Shown: positions 1 to 8,960, numbered from the stretch's first letter. The stretch: 64,000 nt of DNA from Cupriavidus numazuensis (GCF_905397435.1 NZ_CAJPVI010000042.1:16118-80117), one strand, 5' to 3'. Made by a program: numbers and translations. Notes: generated by a model not told the origin, from the letters alone.

Positions 1-296
1 CATCTCATGAATGCCTTCTACGCGTTTTTATTGGTCACTGCCAAAGTCCGAGGTGAGACAGCCTGCGACATGGCTCGACACCGGCCCGCTGACAGCGCGC
101 AAGCAGATTGAAAAGCTGATGCGCAAACTGAACGCGTATCACATCGTCGCACTGACCGTTTATGCCGTGCGGCATGGCGTGGTCGCACGATAGCCACGGC
201 AATCAGCGCAAAGCGTCAGAACAAAAGCAGAAGAAGATCGGGAACCCGGCAGAAGAAAGACGACCGGAAAAACGAGAAGAGAAAAAAAAGCGGAGG
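1..296. other. Left edge, no confident gene
   Basis: This stretch lies downstream of the minus-strand tRNA genes. A 60-codon plus-strand frame (11-193) has no recognisable domain and no clear ribosome binding site. I see no other coding signal. The A-rich purine run at 230-290 lies just past the 3' end of the last tRNA gene. Confidence 0.3.
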
Positions 297-371
<75 letters not shown>

Positions 372-390
372 GACGTCCGGTGCTGGGCAC

Positions 391-466
391 TGGAGCGGGA
401 GACGAGTCTCGAACTCGCGACCTCAACCTTGGCAAGGTTGCGCTCTACCAACTGAGCTACTCCCGC
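391..466 (-). tRNA. tRNA-Gly (GCC)
   Basis: The minus strand starts GCGGGAG and ends CTCCCGC plus T and an encoded CCA. The anticodon stem CAACC/GGTTG encloses TTGCCAA, anticodon GCC (Gly). It is the middle gene of the array, 19 bp from tRNA-Thr and 6 bp from tRNA-Asn, so the three are probably processed from one transcript. Confidence 0.96.
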
Positions 467-472
467 GTTGTT

Positions 473-548
473 TGGCTCCCCGACCTGGGCTCGAACCAGG
501 GACCTACGGATTAACAGTCCGGCGCTCTACCGACTGAGCTATCGGGGA
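473..548 (-). tRNA. tRNA-Asn (GTT)
   Basis: The minus strand starts TCCCCGA, paired with TCGGGGA near the 3' end, and CCA is encoded at 473-475. The anticodon loop is CTGTTAA, anticodon GTT (Asn). The outermost anticodon-stem pair (C27/T43) is a mismatch; the E. coli counterpart has a weak G-U there. It is the first gene of the tRNA transcript. Confidence 0.96.
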
Positions 549-578
549 ATCAACGCTTCCTCGTTGAGAGGAGGCCGG

Positions 579-609
579 ATTGTACAACGATTGACCGGCA
601 AGGTGTCAA
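579..609 (-). promoter_or_regulatory. Probable promoter of the tRNA array
   Basis: On the minus strand a perfect TTGACA (-35, positions 604-609) is followed after 19 bp by TACAAT (-10, positions 579-584). A GC-rich stretch follows, as in stringently controlled stable-RNA promoters. The first tRNA base is about 30 bp further on. The 19-bp spacer is longer than ideal. Confidence 0.55.
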
Positions 610-639
610 GCGTTGGCGGAAGATTTTTTGAAGTCTTCG

Positions 640-2430
640 TCACTCCGCGAGAATTGCCTCGCACGCCTCGTCCAGCGTGAGCGCCCCAGGCTGGAGCAGC
701 AGGCAATCGGCAGCGGATTCACTCTCGCCGTCCGGCGCCGCAAGCGGATCGCGCGGCAACAGGCGATGCCGGAGCATGGCGTCGGCCAGCAGGACACGCT
801 TCGCATCGACGCCCGGCCGGGCACCCTCCCACGCCATCAGCACCGCTGCGCTGACGTGATAAAGCGCAGTCGCGGCGCGGCGCACCTCCGCTTCATGCCG
901 GCCCTCCGCGGCCACGGCCTCGGCCAGCGCCACCGCGCGCTCCACGCATTGCCAGAGAGATTGGCGCATGGTTGCCGGCAACTGCGAAGATTGCTCGACG
1001 CGTTCTGCCAGCATCACCTTCAGTGCGTGCTGCGCGCCGTCCTTGCGCACGGCACGCTGGATCGCGTCGAGGGCATTGATGTTGCTGGTGCCCTCCCACA
1101 GCACGCCGATATGCGCATCGCGCACGAGCCGCGCATTGACGAAGTCCTCGATGTAGCCATTGCCGCCGCGGACTTCCATGGCGCCGGTTGCGACCGTGAT
1201 GTTGTCGCGGCAGGTGCGCAGCTTGAGCAGCGGCGTCAGCAGCCGCAACGCGTTGCGCGCCGTGTCATCGCCTTCATTGGCCCGGCGCATGGTGTCGGCC
1301 GTGGCCATGACCATCGACAGTGCGGCCTCGGTCGGCAGCATCAGCTTCAGCAATTGCCGGCGCAGCAGCGGGTGCTTGATGATTTCCTGCCCGAAGGCGG
1401 AGCGATGCCGTGCCGCCTGCATTGCCTCGTTCAGGCAGCGCCGCATCATCGCGGCGGCACGCACCGCATGCGACAAGCGCGACAGGTTGACCTGCTCCAT
1501 CATCTGCTTGAGGCCCTGGTCGAGCGCGCCGACGGGATAAGCGAGCGCGCCTTCGAGCCGGATTTCGCCGCTGGCCATCGAACGCGTGCCGAGCTTGTCC
1601 TTGAGACGGACGATGCGGTACGCATTGCGGCTGCCATCATCGAGCGTGCGTGGCAGTGCGAACAGTGCCAGGCCCTTGGTTCCGGCGGGTGCGCCTTCCG
1701 GGCGTGCGAGCAGCAGAGCGATATCGGCGTCAGTGTGGGAGCAGAACCATTTCTCGCCGTACAACCGCCACTGGCCATCCACAAAGCGCGCCGTGGTTTC
1801 GACGGCGCCAACGTCGGAGCCACCTGCCTTCTCGGTCATGAACTGCGTGCCTTTCCACAGCACTTCCGGATCGGCCGCGAGCATGCGCGGCAGCAGCTTG
1901 CGCTGCAACTCGGGGCTGCCGAACTTGCGGATCAGATGGATCGAGGTGTCCGTCACGCTGATCGGGCACATCTGCCCGAACTCGGATTGCACGAACAGGT
2001 ACTGGAACGCGTACTTCGCAGTCGACGAGAGCGGCCCTTCGCTGCCGAGCGCGCCGCCGCGATGGCTCATCGCATGGAACTGGAAATCGCCGAACGCAAT
2101 GTGCTCCATCTCCTGGTAGGCGGGGTGATATTCGATCCAGTCTTCATCTTCACCCCAGCGCGTGCGCGGGTGCAGGACCGGCGGATGTTTGTCTGCAACC
2201 GTCGCGAGCGTGTTCAGGCGGCCACCAGCCAACTCGCCCATGCGCTGGAAATGGGGCAGCAGCTGCCGGTGCTCGGACTCCGGCAGATAAAGCGAGAGCA
2301 GGTCCTGCAGGCCTCGGTCGAGTGCGAAGAAATCCAGTCCCGCGCAATCCGGCGCGAGGTGCTGTGAGCTTTGGCCGGAGGTGGCGGGACGCGTGGGCGT
2401 GTACGCGGTGTAGCGGGCTTGGAAAGTCAT
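640..2430 (-). CDS. AidB-like acyl-CoA dehydrogenase
   Basis: This 596-residue flavoprotein belongs to the acyl-CoA dehydrogenase superfamily. It would transfer electrons from an acyl-CoA to FAD and then to ETF. The length and an N-terminal extension of about 150 residues place it near the AidB (DNA-alkylation response) branch rather than the short 380-residue enzymes. Visible signatures are MTEKAGGSDVG (198-208), RGGNGYIED (421-429) and WEGTSN (445-450). The C-terminal 130 residues form an Ala-rich helical region. It is the last gene of a minus-strand operon behind a CoA-transferase (95 bp upstream) and a Bug receptor. A role in acyl-CoA catabolism therefore seems more likely than DNA repair. 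The substrate cannot be read from the sequence. Confidence 0.88.
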   Translation of the reverse strand: MTFQARYTAYTPTRPATSGQSSQHLAPDCAGLDFFALDRGLQDLLSLYLPESEHRQLLPHFQRMGELAGGRLNTLATVADKHPPVLHPRTRWGEDEDWIEYHPAYQEMEHIAFGDFQFHAMSHRGGALGSEGPLSSTAKYAFQYLFVQSEFGQMCPISVTDTSIHLIRKFGSPELQRKLLPRMLAADPEVLWKGTQFMTEKAGGSDVGAVETTARFVDGQWRLYGEKWFCSHTDADIALLLARPEGAPAGTKGLALFALPRTLDDGSRNAYRIVRLKDKLGTRSMASGEIRLEGALAYPVGALDQGLKQMMEQVNLSRLSHAVRAAAMMRRCLNEAMQAARHRSAFGQEIIKHPLLRRQLLKLMLPTEAALSMVMATADTMRRANEGDDTARNALRLLTPLLKLRTCRDNITVATGAMEVRGGNGYIEDFVNARLVRDAHIGVLWEGTSNINALDAIQRAVRKDGAQHALKVMLAERVEQSSQLPATMRQSLWQCVERAVALAEAVAAEGRHEAEVRRAATALYHVSAAVLMAWEGARPGVDAKRVLLADAMLRHRLLPRDPLAAPDGESESAADCLLLQPGALTLDEACEAILAE

Positions 2431-2524
2431 GGCAGGCTCTTGCAGTCGTGGATACGGATGAAGCGAGCCATCGGCGCCATCGACGCCGGTGGATGGTGTA
2501 CGGGGCCGCGCGTGGCGCGGGGAC

Positions 2525-3748
2525 TCAGATCACGCCGGCGGTGCGCAGCCGGCCCAGTTCCGAAGCATCCATGCCGAGGTACTCGCCCAGGACAGCCTCG
2601 GTGTGCTCGCCAAGCACAGGGGGACCGACGCGATGGTCCAGCGGCGAAGCCGAGAACCGCATCGGACTCGCAATGGCCGGACAGGTCCCGCCACCCGACA
2701 GTGGCAGGTCCACCCGGATGCCGCGCTCGCGAACCTGCGGATCGGCGAAGGTCTGGCTGAAATCGTTGATCGGCCCGCATGGCACGCCGGCAGCTTCCAG
2801 CCGCTCCAGCCAAGCCGCTGTGGTGTCGGCACGCATGATCTCCATCAGCATCGGCAGCAGCACGTCGCGGTTGACCAGCCTGCCGGTGACTTTGGCGAAG
2901 CGGTCGTCCGACGCAAGCTCGGGCCGGCCGATGGCATCGCAGTACGCCGCGAACTGGCCGTCATTGCCGACCGCCACCACAAGCTGCCCGTCCTGGCTGT
3001 CGAACACCTGGTATGGCACCGCGTTGGGATGCGCATTGCCGTAGCGGCGCGGCAGCTTGCCCGACACCAGATAGTTCACGGCCTGGTTGCTGCCGAAGGC
3101 CAGGATGCAATCCAGCAAGGCCATGTCGATATGCTGACCCTGTCCGCTGCGCTCGCGCCACGCCAGCGCGGCGGTGATCGCCAGGCTCGAGTACATGCCG
3201 GTGGTGATATCGGCGACTGCGATCCCCACTTTCTGCGGGCCGCCGCCGGGCAGGTCGTCGCGCTCGCCGGTGATGCTCATCAGGCCGCCCATGCCCTGGA
3301 ACACGAAGTCGTACCCGGGGCGGTGACGGTAGGGCCCGGTCTGGCCGAAGCCGGTGATGGAACAGTAGATCAGCTTCGGATTCGCTTCGCGGAGGTCTTC
3401 GTAACCGAGCCCGTAGCGGGCCAGCGTGCCGACTTTGTAGTTTTCCACCAGCACGTCCGACTCCGCCGCCAGGCGCCGGATGATCGCCTGCCCGTCTTCG
3501 GTCGCGAGATCCACGGTGATCGACTTCTTGCCACGATTGGTCGAGGCGTAGTAGCCCGAATCGTCACCGTCGTCGCCTGCCGCGTCGGGCAGCCACGGCG
3601 GGCCCCAGCCGCGCGTTTCATCGCCACTGCCAGGGCGTTCGACCTTGATGACCTCCGCACCGAGGTCAGCGAGGTTCTGCGTGCACCAAGGACCCGCCAG
3701 CACACGGGTGAGATCGAGCACGCGAATATGGGAAAGCGGTTTGCTCAT
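2525..3748 (-). CDS. CaiB/BaiF family CoA-transferase (class III)
   Basis: This 407-residue class III CoA-transferase moves CoA between a donor acyl-CoA and a carboxylic acid. The start MSKPLSHIRVLDLTRVLAGP is the family's typical beginning. The open frame extends 26 codons upstream of this ATG, but that part overlaps the previous gene and is not conserved-looking. The Asp in VGIAVADITTGMYSS (about D180) is the expected covalent catalytic residue. GYDFVFQGMGGLMSITG is a further family signature. The gene starts 22 bp after the Bug receptor stop and is followed by the acyl-CoA dehydrogenase. Together they suggest uptake, CoA activation and oxidation of one organic acid, which is an inference. 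Confidence 0.9.
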   Translation of the reverse strand: MSKPLSHIRVLDLTRVLAGPWCTQNLADLGAEVIKVERPGSGDETRGWGPPWLPDAAGDDGDDSGYYASTNRGKKSITVDLATEDGQAIIRRLAAESDVLVENYKVGTLARYGLGYEDLREANPKLIYCSITGFGQTGPYRHRPGYDFVFQGMGGLMSITGERDDLPGGGPQKVGIAVADITTGMYSSLAITAALAWRERSGQGQHIDMALLDCILAFGSNQAVNYLVSGKLPRRYGNAHPNAVPYQVFDSQDGQLVVAVGNDGQFAAYCDAIGRPELASDDRFAKVTGRLVNRDVLLPMLMEIMRADTTAAWLERLEAAGVPCGPINDFSQTFADPQVRERGIRVDLPLSGGGTCPAIASPMRFSASPLDHRVGPPVLGEHTEAVLGEYLGMDASELGRLRTAGVI

Positions 3749-3770
3749 GATGTCGTGGAGTGAAGGAAAC

Positions 3771-4736
3771 TCAGTCGGCACGAATGTGCGAAGCAGCGAT
3801 GACCTTGCCGTAGCGCGCGGTTTCATCGCGAATGTAGGTGCCGAACGCGTCGAGGTAGTAGCCGACGGGCTCCGCGCCGCTGCGCAGCAAGGTCTTCTGC
3901 ACGTCGGGATCCGCGACGATGCGCTCGATCTCGCCAGCCAGCTTCTTCACGATCGGACGCGGCGTCGCGGCCGGCGCCATCAGGCCAACCCACGCCGACA
4001 TCTCGAGCCCGCTGTAGCCAAGCTCCGCCGTGGTCGGCACATCGGGCAGCACAGCTGAGCGCTTGCTGTTCATCACCGCGAGCGCGCGCAGCTTGCCCGC
4101 CGAGATTTGCGGCAAGCCGGTGAAGGCCGGCTCGAACGTCATGGACACTTCATCGGCCATGACGGCGGCCTTGGCGGGCGCACTGCCCTTGTACGGGACG
4201 TGCAGCAGATCGACATTGGCGCGCACCCGCAGCATTTCGCCCGCGAGATGCGCCGAGGAGCCATTGCCATACGACGCATAGCTCAGGCTTCCTGGCTTGG
4301 CGCGGCCGAGTTGCACCAGTTCGCCCAGCGTCTTCGCCGGCACGGACGGGTGTACAACGATCACGCTCGGCGCAGTCGCGACGAGCGCAATCGGCGCGAA
4401 GCTCTTGCCCGGGTCATAGGGCAGCTTGGGATACAGCCACGGGTTGATCGTCAGCGTGGTGTTGGTCGCCGCCAGCAGCGTGTAGCCATCCGGCTTCGCG
4501 CTGGCCGCGAGATCGGCGCCCACGATGGTGGCCGCGCCCGGCCGGTTCTCCACGACGACCGGCTGGCCGAGCCGTTCGCCGAGCTTCTGCCCGACCACGC
4601 GCGCCACCACGTCAGTCATGCCGCCCGCGGCATACGGCACGATGATGCGAATCGCTTGGGTGGGGTATTCCTGCGCATGCGCGCCGGCGGCCATGAAGGC
4701 GGCGGCGCCGAGGGCGGCAACAGCTTTGCTAACCAT
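3771..4736 (-). CDS. Bug-family (TctC-like) periplasmic solute receptor
   Basis: This 321-residue tripartite-tricarboxylate receptor has a signal peptide (residues 1-22, ending AGAHA) and the family pattern EYPTQAIRIIVPYAAGGMTDVVAR. GYTLL, PKLPYDP and DVPTTAELGY further along are also typical. The ATG at 4736 is preceded by GGAGAC with good spacing, so the longer frame was not used. It is first in the operon with the CoA-transferase and dehydrogenase and divergent from a LysR regulator. No TctA/TctB membrane subunits lie nearby, as is common for the expanded Bug family of Burkholderiales. The ligand is probably a carboxylate, identity unknown. Confidence 0.93.
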   Translation of the reverse strand: MVSKAVAALGAAAFMAAGAHAQEYPTQAIRIIVPYAAGGMTDVVARVVGQKLGERLGQPVVVENRPGAATIVGADLAASAKPDGYTLLAATNTTLTINPWLYPKLPYDPGKSFAPIALVATAPSVIVVHPSVPAKTLGELVQLGRAKPGSLSYASYGNGSSAHLAGEMLRVRANVDLLHVPYKGSAPAKAAVMADEVSMTFEPAFTGLPQISAGKLRALAVMNSKRSAVLPDVPTTAELGYSGLEMSAWVGLMAPAATPRPIVKKLAGEIERIVADPDVQKTLLRSGAEPVGYYLDAFGTYIRDETARYGKVIAASHIRAD

Positions 4737-4871
4737 GGTTGTCTCCTTGGCTACTGCTGGTTTTGTAGTCTTCTGGCCTGCGGTCTTCTGCCGCATGGCG
4801 GTATTTCAGCAGCCATTCTTGGCGTCTCGAGTTTTCTAGTCCAATATATTTTTTTGTCCCATTCATACAGA

Positions 4872-4884
4872 GATTGAATCAATC
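4872..4884. promoter_or_regulatory. Small palindrome in the LysR/Bug divergent region
   Basis: GATTG-AAT-CAATC is a perfect 5-bp inverted repeat, 12 bp before the LysR start codon. Autoregulated LysR genes often have such sites at this place. The arms are short, so chance is possible. Confidence 0.3.
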
Positions 4885-4896
4885 CCGAACATCGAC

Positions 4897-5826
4897 ATGG
4901 ACCTCAGACAATTGCGTTATTTCGTCGCGGTTGCGGAAGAACTGCACTTCGGACGCGCGGCGGCTCGTCTCGCCATTACGCAGCCGCCGCTGAGCTTCAA
5001 TATCCGGCAGCTGGAAGCGTCGCTGGGACTGGAACTGCTGCGACGCAGCACGCGCGAAGTGGCATTGACCCCCGCCGGCAAGGTGATCTACGTGGAAGCA
5101 CTCAAGATCCTTGCGCTCACGCGCGATGCCGAAAACCTGGCCGGCCGCGTCGCCCGCGGCGAACAGGGCTCGGTCCGCATTGGCTGCCTTGGATCGTCAT
5201 TGCTGACCGGCCTGGCTGGCGTAATCCGCGAATTCGGCGCGGCGCGCCCGGAGGTGGAGGTGGTCGTGCAAGAGCTGAACACCTTCGAGCAGATCGATGC
5301 GCTGCAGCGCAACCAGATCGACATCGGCATCATCCATCCGCGCGTGATTCCGTCGGGCGTGTCATCGCGGCTGCTGCATACGGAGAGCTTCGTGTGCGTA
5401 TTGCCGGCCGATCATCCGCTGGCGAACAGCGACGCAATCGACCTGCGACAACTGCGCGATGAGGACTTCGTGCTGTTCCCTCGCCATTTCGCACCCGAAC
5501 ACTACGATCAGGTCGTCGCGTTATGCGCCAGTGCCGGATTCACGCCGAATATCCGGCACAAGGTGCGCCACATGCTGACCATTGCCACGCTGGTCGCGCA
5601 GAAGTTCGGTGTCGCGCTGCTTCCGGCTTCGGTTCAGGTAGTGCAGTTCCCCAATCTGGTCAGCAGACCGATCGTGCGCGCCGGAAAGCCGTCCGAACTG
5701 CATGGCATCTGGCGCAGCGACGAGCAATCGCCCGTGGTGCTGGCCTTGCTCGCCGCACTTGCCGCGAGCGCCACAACGGCCACCGCCGCGCCGCCTAAAA
5801 GACGACGCAACCGCACGGCCGCATGA
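4897..5826 (+). CDS. LysR-family transcriptional regulator
   Basis: This 309-residue LysR regulator has a winged helix-turn-helix at residues 1-60 (MDLRQLRYFVAVAEELHFGRAAARL, then ITQPPLSFNIRQLE). An effector-binding domain follows from about residue 90. The N-terminus resembles BenM/CatM-type regulators of aromatic and organic-acid catabolism. It is divergent from the Bug/CoA-transferase/dehydrogenase operon with 160 bp between starts, so it probably controls that operon. The C-terminus carries a short basic tail (PPKRRRNR). Confidence 0.92.
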   Translation: MDLRQLRYFVAVAEELHFGRAAARLAITQPPLSFNIRQLEASLGLELLRRSTREVALTPAGKVIYVEALKILALTRDAENLAGRVARGEQGSVRIGCLGSSLLTGLAGVIREFGAARPEVEVVVQELNTFEQIDALQRNQIDIGIIHPRVIPSGVSSRLLHTESFVCVLPADHPLANSDAIDLRQLRDEDFVLFPRHFAPEHYDQVVALCASAGFTPNIRHKVRHMLTIATLVAQKFGVALLPASVQVVQFPNLVSRPIVRAGKPSELHGIWRSDEQSPVVLALLAALAASATTATAAPPKRRRNRTAA

Positions 5827-5878
5827 CGGTCCTCGCCCAGCGCTACACTGAGCCATGACGTACCCGGAGCCCAACCCC

Positions 5879-6838
5879 ATGCCAACCCTTCGCACCCTCT
5901 ACCCTGCCATCGAACCGTATGCCACCGGCACGCTTGATGTCGGCGACGGCCACGTGATCCACTACGAGCGCGTCGGCACGCCCGGCGCCAAGCCTGCCGT
6001 ATTCCTGCACGGCGGACCCGGCGGCGGCATCAGCGCCGATCATCGCCGGCTGTTCGATCCCGCGCGCTACGACGTGCTGCTGTTCGACCAGCGTGGCTGC
6101 GGCCGCTCCACGCCGCATGCGGGGCTGGAGGCCAACACCACGTGGCATCTCGTCGACGATATCGAGCGTCTGCGCGAACTCGCGGGTGTCGAGCGCTGGC
6201 TGGTATTCGGCGGCTCATGGGGCTCGACGCTGGCGCTCGCCTACGCGCAGAAGTATCCGCAGCGTGCGAGCGAACTCGTGCTGCGCGGCATCTACACGGT
6301 CTCGCAAGCGGAACTGGACTGGTACTACCAGTTCGGCGTGTCGGAGATGTTCCCCGAGAAGTGGGCGCGCTTCCAGGCGCCCGTACCGGAAGCGGAACGC
6401 GGCAACATGATGGCCGCCTACCGCAAGCTGCTGACCGGCGACGATGAGGCAAAGCAACTGGAAGCGGCTCGCGCGTGGAGCGTCTGGGAAGGGGAGACCA
6501 TCACCCTGCTGCCTGACGCGGACAACAGCACCAAGCACGATGATCCGCATTTCGCGCTAGCGTTCGCACGGCTGGAGAACCACTACTTCACGCACCGCGG
6601 GTGGCTGGAAGACGGGCAGTTGCTGCGCGACGCGCACCGCCTGGCGGGGATACCCGGCGTGATCGTGCACGGCCGCTACGATATGCCCTGCCCCGCGCGC
6701 TATGCGTTCGCGTTGCACCAGGCCTGGCCCGACGCCGACTTCCATCTGATCGAGGGCGCCGGGCATGCGTGGACCGAACCGGGCATCCTGGATCAGTTGA
6801 TTCGGGCGACGGACCGGTTCGCGCAGCGGCAACGGTAG
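5879..6838 (+). CDS. pip: Proline iminopeptidase
   Basis: This 319-residue alpha/beta hydrolase releases N-terminal proline from peptides in the cytoplasm. The sequence follows the Xanthomonas Pip pattern: oxyanion motif HGGPGGG (44-50), DQRGCGRS (70-77), nucleophile Ser113 in GGSWGS, WSVWEGE, ENHYFTH and a final GAGHAW containing the catalytic His. The ATG at 5879 is preferred over one 24 bp earlier because GGAG sits 9 bp before it and the protein then begins MPTLRTLYP, like the family. It follows the LysR gene on the same strand but is probably functionally unrelated to it. Confidence 0.94.
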   Translation: MPTLRTLYPAIEPYATGTLDVGDGHVIHYERVGTPGAKPAVFLHGGPGGGISADHRRLFDPARYDVLLFDQRGCGRSTPHAGLEANTTWHLVDDIERLRELAGVERWLVFGGSWGSTLALAYAQKYPQRASELVLRGIYTVSQAELDWYYQFGVSEMFPEKWARFQAPVPEAERGNMMAAYRKLLTGDDEAKQLEAARAWSVWEGETITLLPDADNSTKHDDPHFALAFARLENHYFTHRGWLEDGQLLRDAHRLAGIPGVIVHGRYDMPCPARYAFALHQAWPDADFHLIEGAGHAWTEPGILDQLIRATDRFAQRQR

Positions 6839-6876
6839 CGGTAAGCGATACGTCGGGCGCCCATCTGTGCAGACCT

Positions 6877-7530
6877 TCAGTCCCGGTCCGGCGCTCCGGG
6901 CGGGAACAGCTTGCGGTACGGACGGGCCTCGTCCACCGCGCGTGCAAACGCAGGCCGTGCCAGCAGCCGGCTGCGGTAAGCGCGCGCGTTGGTCAGGGCC
7001 GGGGCGATGGGATGCACCCAGTCGGCATAGAACAGGGCTGGTGCCGCCGCGCAATCCGCAAGGCTGAAGGCACCGGCCGCAGCCCATTCGCGCCCGGCCA
7101 TGGCACGGTCGAGCCACTGATATGAACGGTCCAGCAATTGCCTGGCGTCGGCCACGCCTGCCGCATCGCGCTGCTCGGGCGCGCGGATGTAGTCGAACAC
7201 GATGCGCTGCATCGGCGTCATGACGTAGTTGTCGAAGAAGCGGTCCATCATGCGGACTTCGAGCGCGTCGTCCGGGTCCTGCGGAATCCAGCGCACGGGA
7301 CCGCGATGGTGGATGTCCAGGTACTCGATGATGATGGTCGACTCGACCACGGTGCGCCCCGCATCAACCAGCACCGGCATGCGTTGCATTGGCCAGAGCG
7401 CGGCATGCTCGGCCAGCGTGTCGGGATGCTCCGGCGACAGCATCCGAAAGTCGAACGGCGTGCCGTTCTCATACAGGGCAATCAGCGCCTTCTGGCAGTA
7501 CGAGGAAAACGGGTGCGCATACAGCAGCAT
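6877..7530 (-). CDS. Glutathione S-transferase family protein
   Basis: This 217-residue protein has an N-terminal thioredoxin-like GST domain (MLLYAHPFSSYCQKALIALYENG) with a Cys in the SSYCQK position. Val-Glu-Ser-Thr follows at the glutathione site (VVESTIIIEYLD). A helical C-terminal domain contains the aromatic pattern LADCAAAPALFYADWVHP. The open frame runs far upstream, but the ATG at 7530 has a strong GGAGG at ideal spacing. It is convergent with pip (38 bp apart) and followed upstream by a flavodoxin-like gene on the same strand. The substrate is unknown. Confidence 0.88.
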   Translation of the reverse strand: MLLYAHPFSSYCQKALIALYENGTPFDFRMLSPEHPDTLAEHAALWPMQRMPVLVDAGRTVVESTIIIEYLDIHHRGPVRWIPQDPDDALEVRMMDRFFDNYVMTPMQRIVFDYIRAPEQRDAAGVADARQLLDRSYQWLDRAMAGREWAAAGAFSLADCAAAPALFYADWVHPIAPALTNARAYRSRLLARPAFARAVDEARPYRKLFPPGAPDRD

Positions 7531-7580
7531 GGTTACCTCCGGGGGTGACAGCGGGCAAAGTAACTGGCAGGGGCTCCGGC

Positions 7581-8072
7581 TCAGAACACGCCGAGCGCAA
7601 GGCCGGCCGCGAGACCCGCGCCGACTTCCGCGCAGCGCTCCAGATCGTCGGCGCCGATATGCTTGGGCGCCAGGATGCGCTCCGGCGTCTGCGCGTGCGT
7701 GCAGACGATCAAACCGGGCGCCACGCTTTTCAGGCGCCAGCCGGTCGCGATGCGGTCGATCTGCCGCAGGGCGTTCTGCCCGTCGCTGCCCGCGCAGATC
7801 ATGGCGGCGTAAGGACGCCCGTTCACGCGATCGAGCGCGGCGTAGTAGCAACGGTCGAAGAAATCCTTCATCAGGCCCGACATCGCGGCCAGGTTCTCCG
7901 GCGTCGCGAACAAGTAGCCGTCGGCGGCCAGTACATCATCCGGTCCGGCATCGACCGCACGCAGCAGCCTGACCGTGACGTCGGGCTGCTGGCGTGCCGC
8001 GTCGGCCGCGGCCTGGGCCATTTGGGCGGTACCGCCGGTCATGGTGTGATAGACGATCAGCAGGGTCTTCAT
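7581..8072 (-). CDS. Flavodoxin-like / NAD(P)H-dependent FMN reductase family protein
   Basis: This 163-residue protein has a flavodoxin fold. Its start MKTLLIVYHTMTGGTAQMA fits the phosphate-binding loop (T-x-T-G-x-T) of the FMN site. YLFATPENLAAMSGLMKDFFDRCYY fits the second flavin-contact segment of NADPH-dependent FMN reductases and WrbA-like proteins. Redox partner and substrate are not visible. It lies 50 bp upstream of the GST gene on the same strand and may be co-transcribed. Confidence 0.85.
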   Translation of the reverse strand: MKTLLIVYHTMTGGTAQMAQAAADAARQQPDVTVRLLRAVDAGPDDVLAADGYLFATPENLAAMSGLMKDFFDRCYYAALDRVNGRPYAAMICAGSDGQNALRQIDRIATGWRLKSVAPGLIVCTHAQTPERILAPKHIGADDLERCAEVGAGLAAGLALGVF

Positions 8073-8130
8073 TCGTACACGCTCATGCTCGCAAATGTCG
8101 GGCCGACTGTAGCATGCGCGTGCACGTCAC

Positions 8131-8865
8131 CTACCGTTGCGCCAGTCGCTGCGACAAGCGGCCCAGAAGTGCCGCACCGTCGCCGCGCCACGCGCTGCCA
8201 TGCATGCACGCGAGCGTGGCCGGTTGCAGATCGGCCAGCCGCTGCAGATGCATCCCGGTATCGGGACTGTGCGCGTAGTAGTCCATCTGCAAGCGGAACG
8301 CCTCGCTCGATTCGAGGATGTCGCCTTCGGTCAGCGGCGGATTTGCGTCGCCGGGCTGCGTAAAGAGATCGCCGCACAGCAGCGTACGCGTGGTTTCCTC
8401 GAACGCCATCGAGCATTCCCAGCCATGCGGCACGTGCGGCGTGGCAAGCCAGCGGATGCGGTGCGCGCCAAGGCTGATGACCTCTCCATCGGCCATGGCG
8501 CGCGCCGGACGAATGGCGATGTCGTTGATCGACACCATCGCGGCGATCTGGCCGCACAGCGGCACGGCATCGGGTGCGAGTTCGAGAAAGTCATTGAGTG
8601 TGCCGCATTCATCGGACTCCACGTGAGAGAACCCGACATAGGCCAGCCGCGACACCGGCATCACACGCTCGATGGCTGCGCGCACCTGCGCGAACAGCTT
8701 GCGCGGACCCGTGTGGTAAAGCAACGGCCGGTCATCCACCACGAGGTATTGGTTGAACGAGAAGCCGCCCGGCATGTCCTGCGGCGGGACGGGCGTGGAG
8801 ATGCGGAAGATACCGTCGGCAATTTCGTCCACGGTGGTGACGGGTCCGGTGTGTTCCATGTTCAT
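8131..8865 (-). CDS. MBL-fold metallo-hydrolase with a non-standard metal motif
   Basis: This protein of about 244 residues has a metallo-beta-lactamase fold. The usual HxHxDH is replaced by HVESDE (81-86). That resembles the HxExD(H) form of di-iron oxygen-binding MBL proteins, with the final His also lost. TPHVPHGWECSMAFEE, LLCGDLFTQPGD and ACMHGSAW are the later metal-site segments. Two in-frame ATGs (8865 and 8859) compete behind an AAGGAAGGG ribosome site, and the true start could be either. An inverted repeat (8935-8960) lies upstream as a likely operator. The reaction is unknown. Confidence 0.82.
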   Translation of the reverse strand: MNMEHTGPVTTVDEIADGIFRISTPVPPQDMPGGFSFNQYLVVDDRPLLYHTGPRKLFAQVRAAIERVMPVSRLAYVGFSHVESDECGTLNDFLELAPDAVPLCGQIAAMVSINDIAIRPARAMADGEVISLGAHRIRWLATPHVPHGWECSMAFEETTRTLLCGDLFTQPGDANPPLTEGDILESSEAFRLQMDYYAHSPDTGMHLQRLADLQPATLACMHGSAWRGDGAALLGRLSQRLAQR

Positions 8866-8934
8866 TCCCTTCCTTTCTGCCGGGACAATCCGGCCATGAC
8901 GGCTGTCGATGGCTCTCGTTGGGGTCGACTGATA

Positions 8935-8960
8935 TTGGATATAGAAGGTGCTATATCCAA
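8935..8960. promoter_or_regulatory. Perfect inverted repeat upstream of the MBL gene
   Basis: TTGGATATAG, 6 bp, CTATATCCAA: two perfect 10-bp arms, 70 bp upstream of the MBL-fold gene start. The AT-rich arms could overlap the -10 region of a minus-strand promoter. It looks like the operator of a dimeric repressor, but no regulator gene is adjacent. Confidence 0.6.

Noticed and set aside
613..2367. Long open frame antisense to the acyl-CoA dehydrogenase
   Set aside because: It is a shadow caused by high GC and codon bias. It is rich in His, Arg and Gln, shows no domain, and the opposite strand encodes a clear enzyme.
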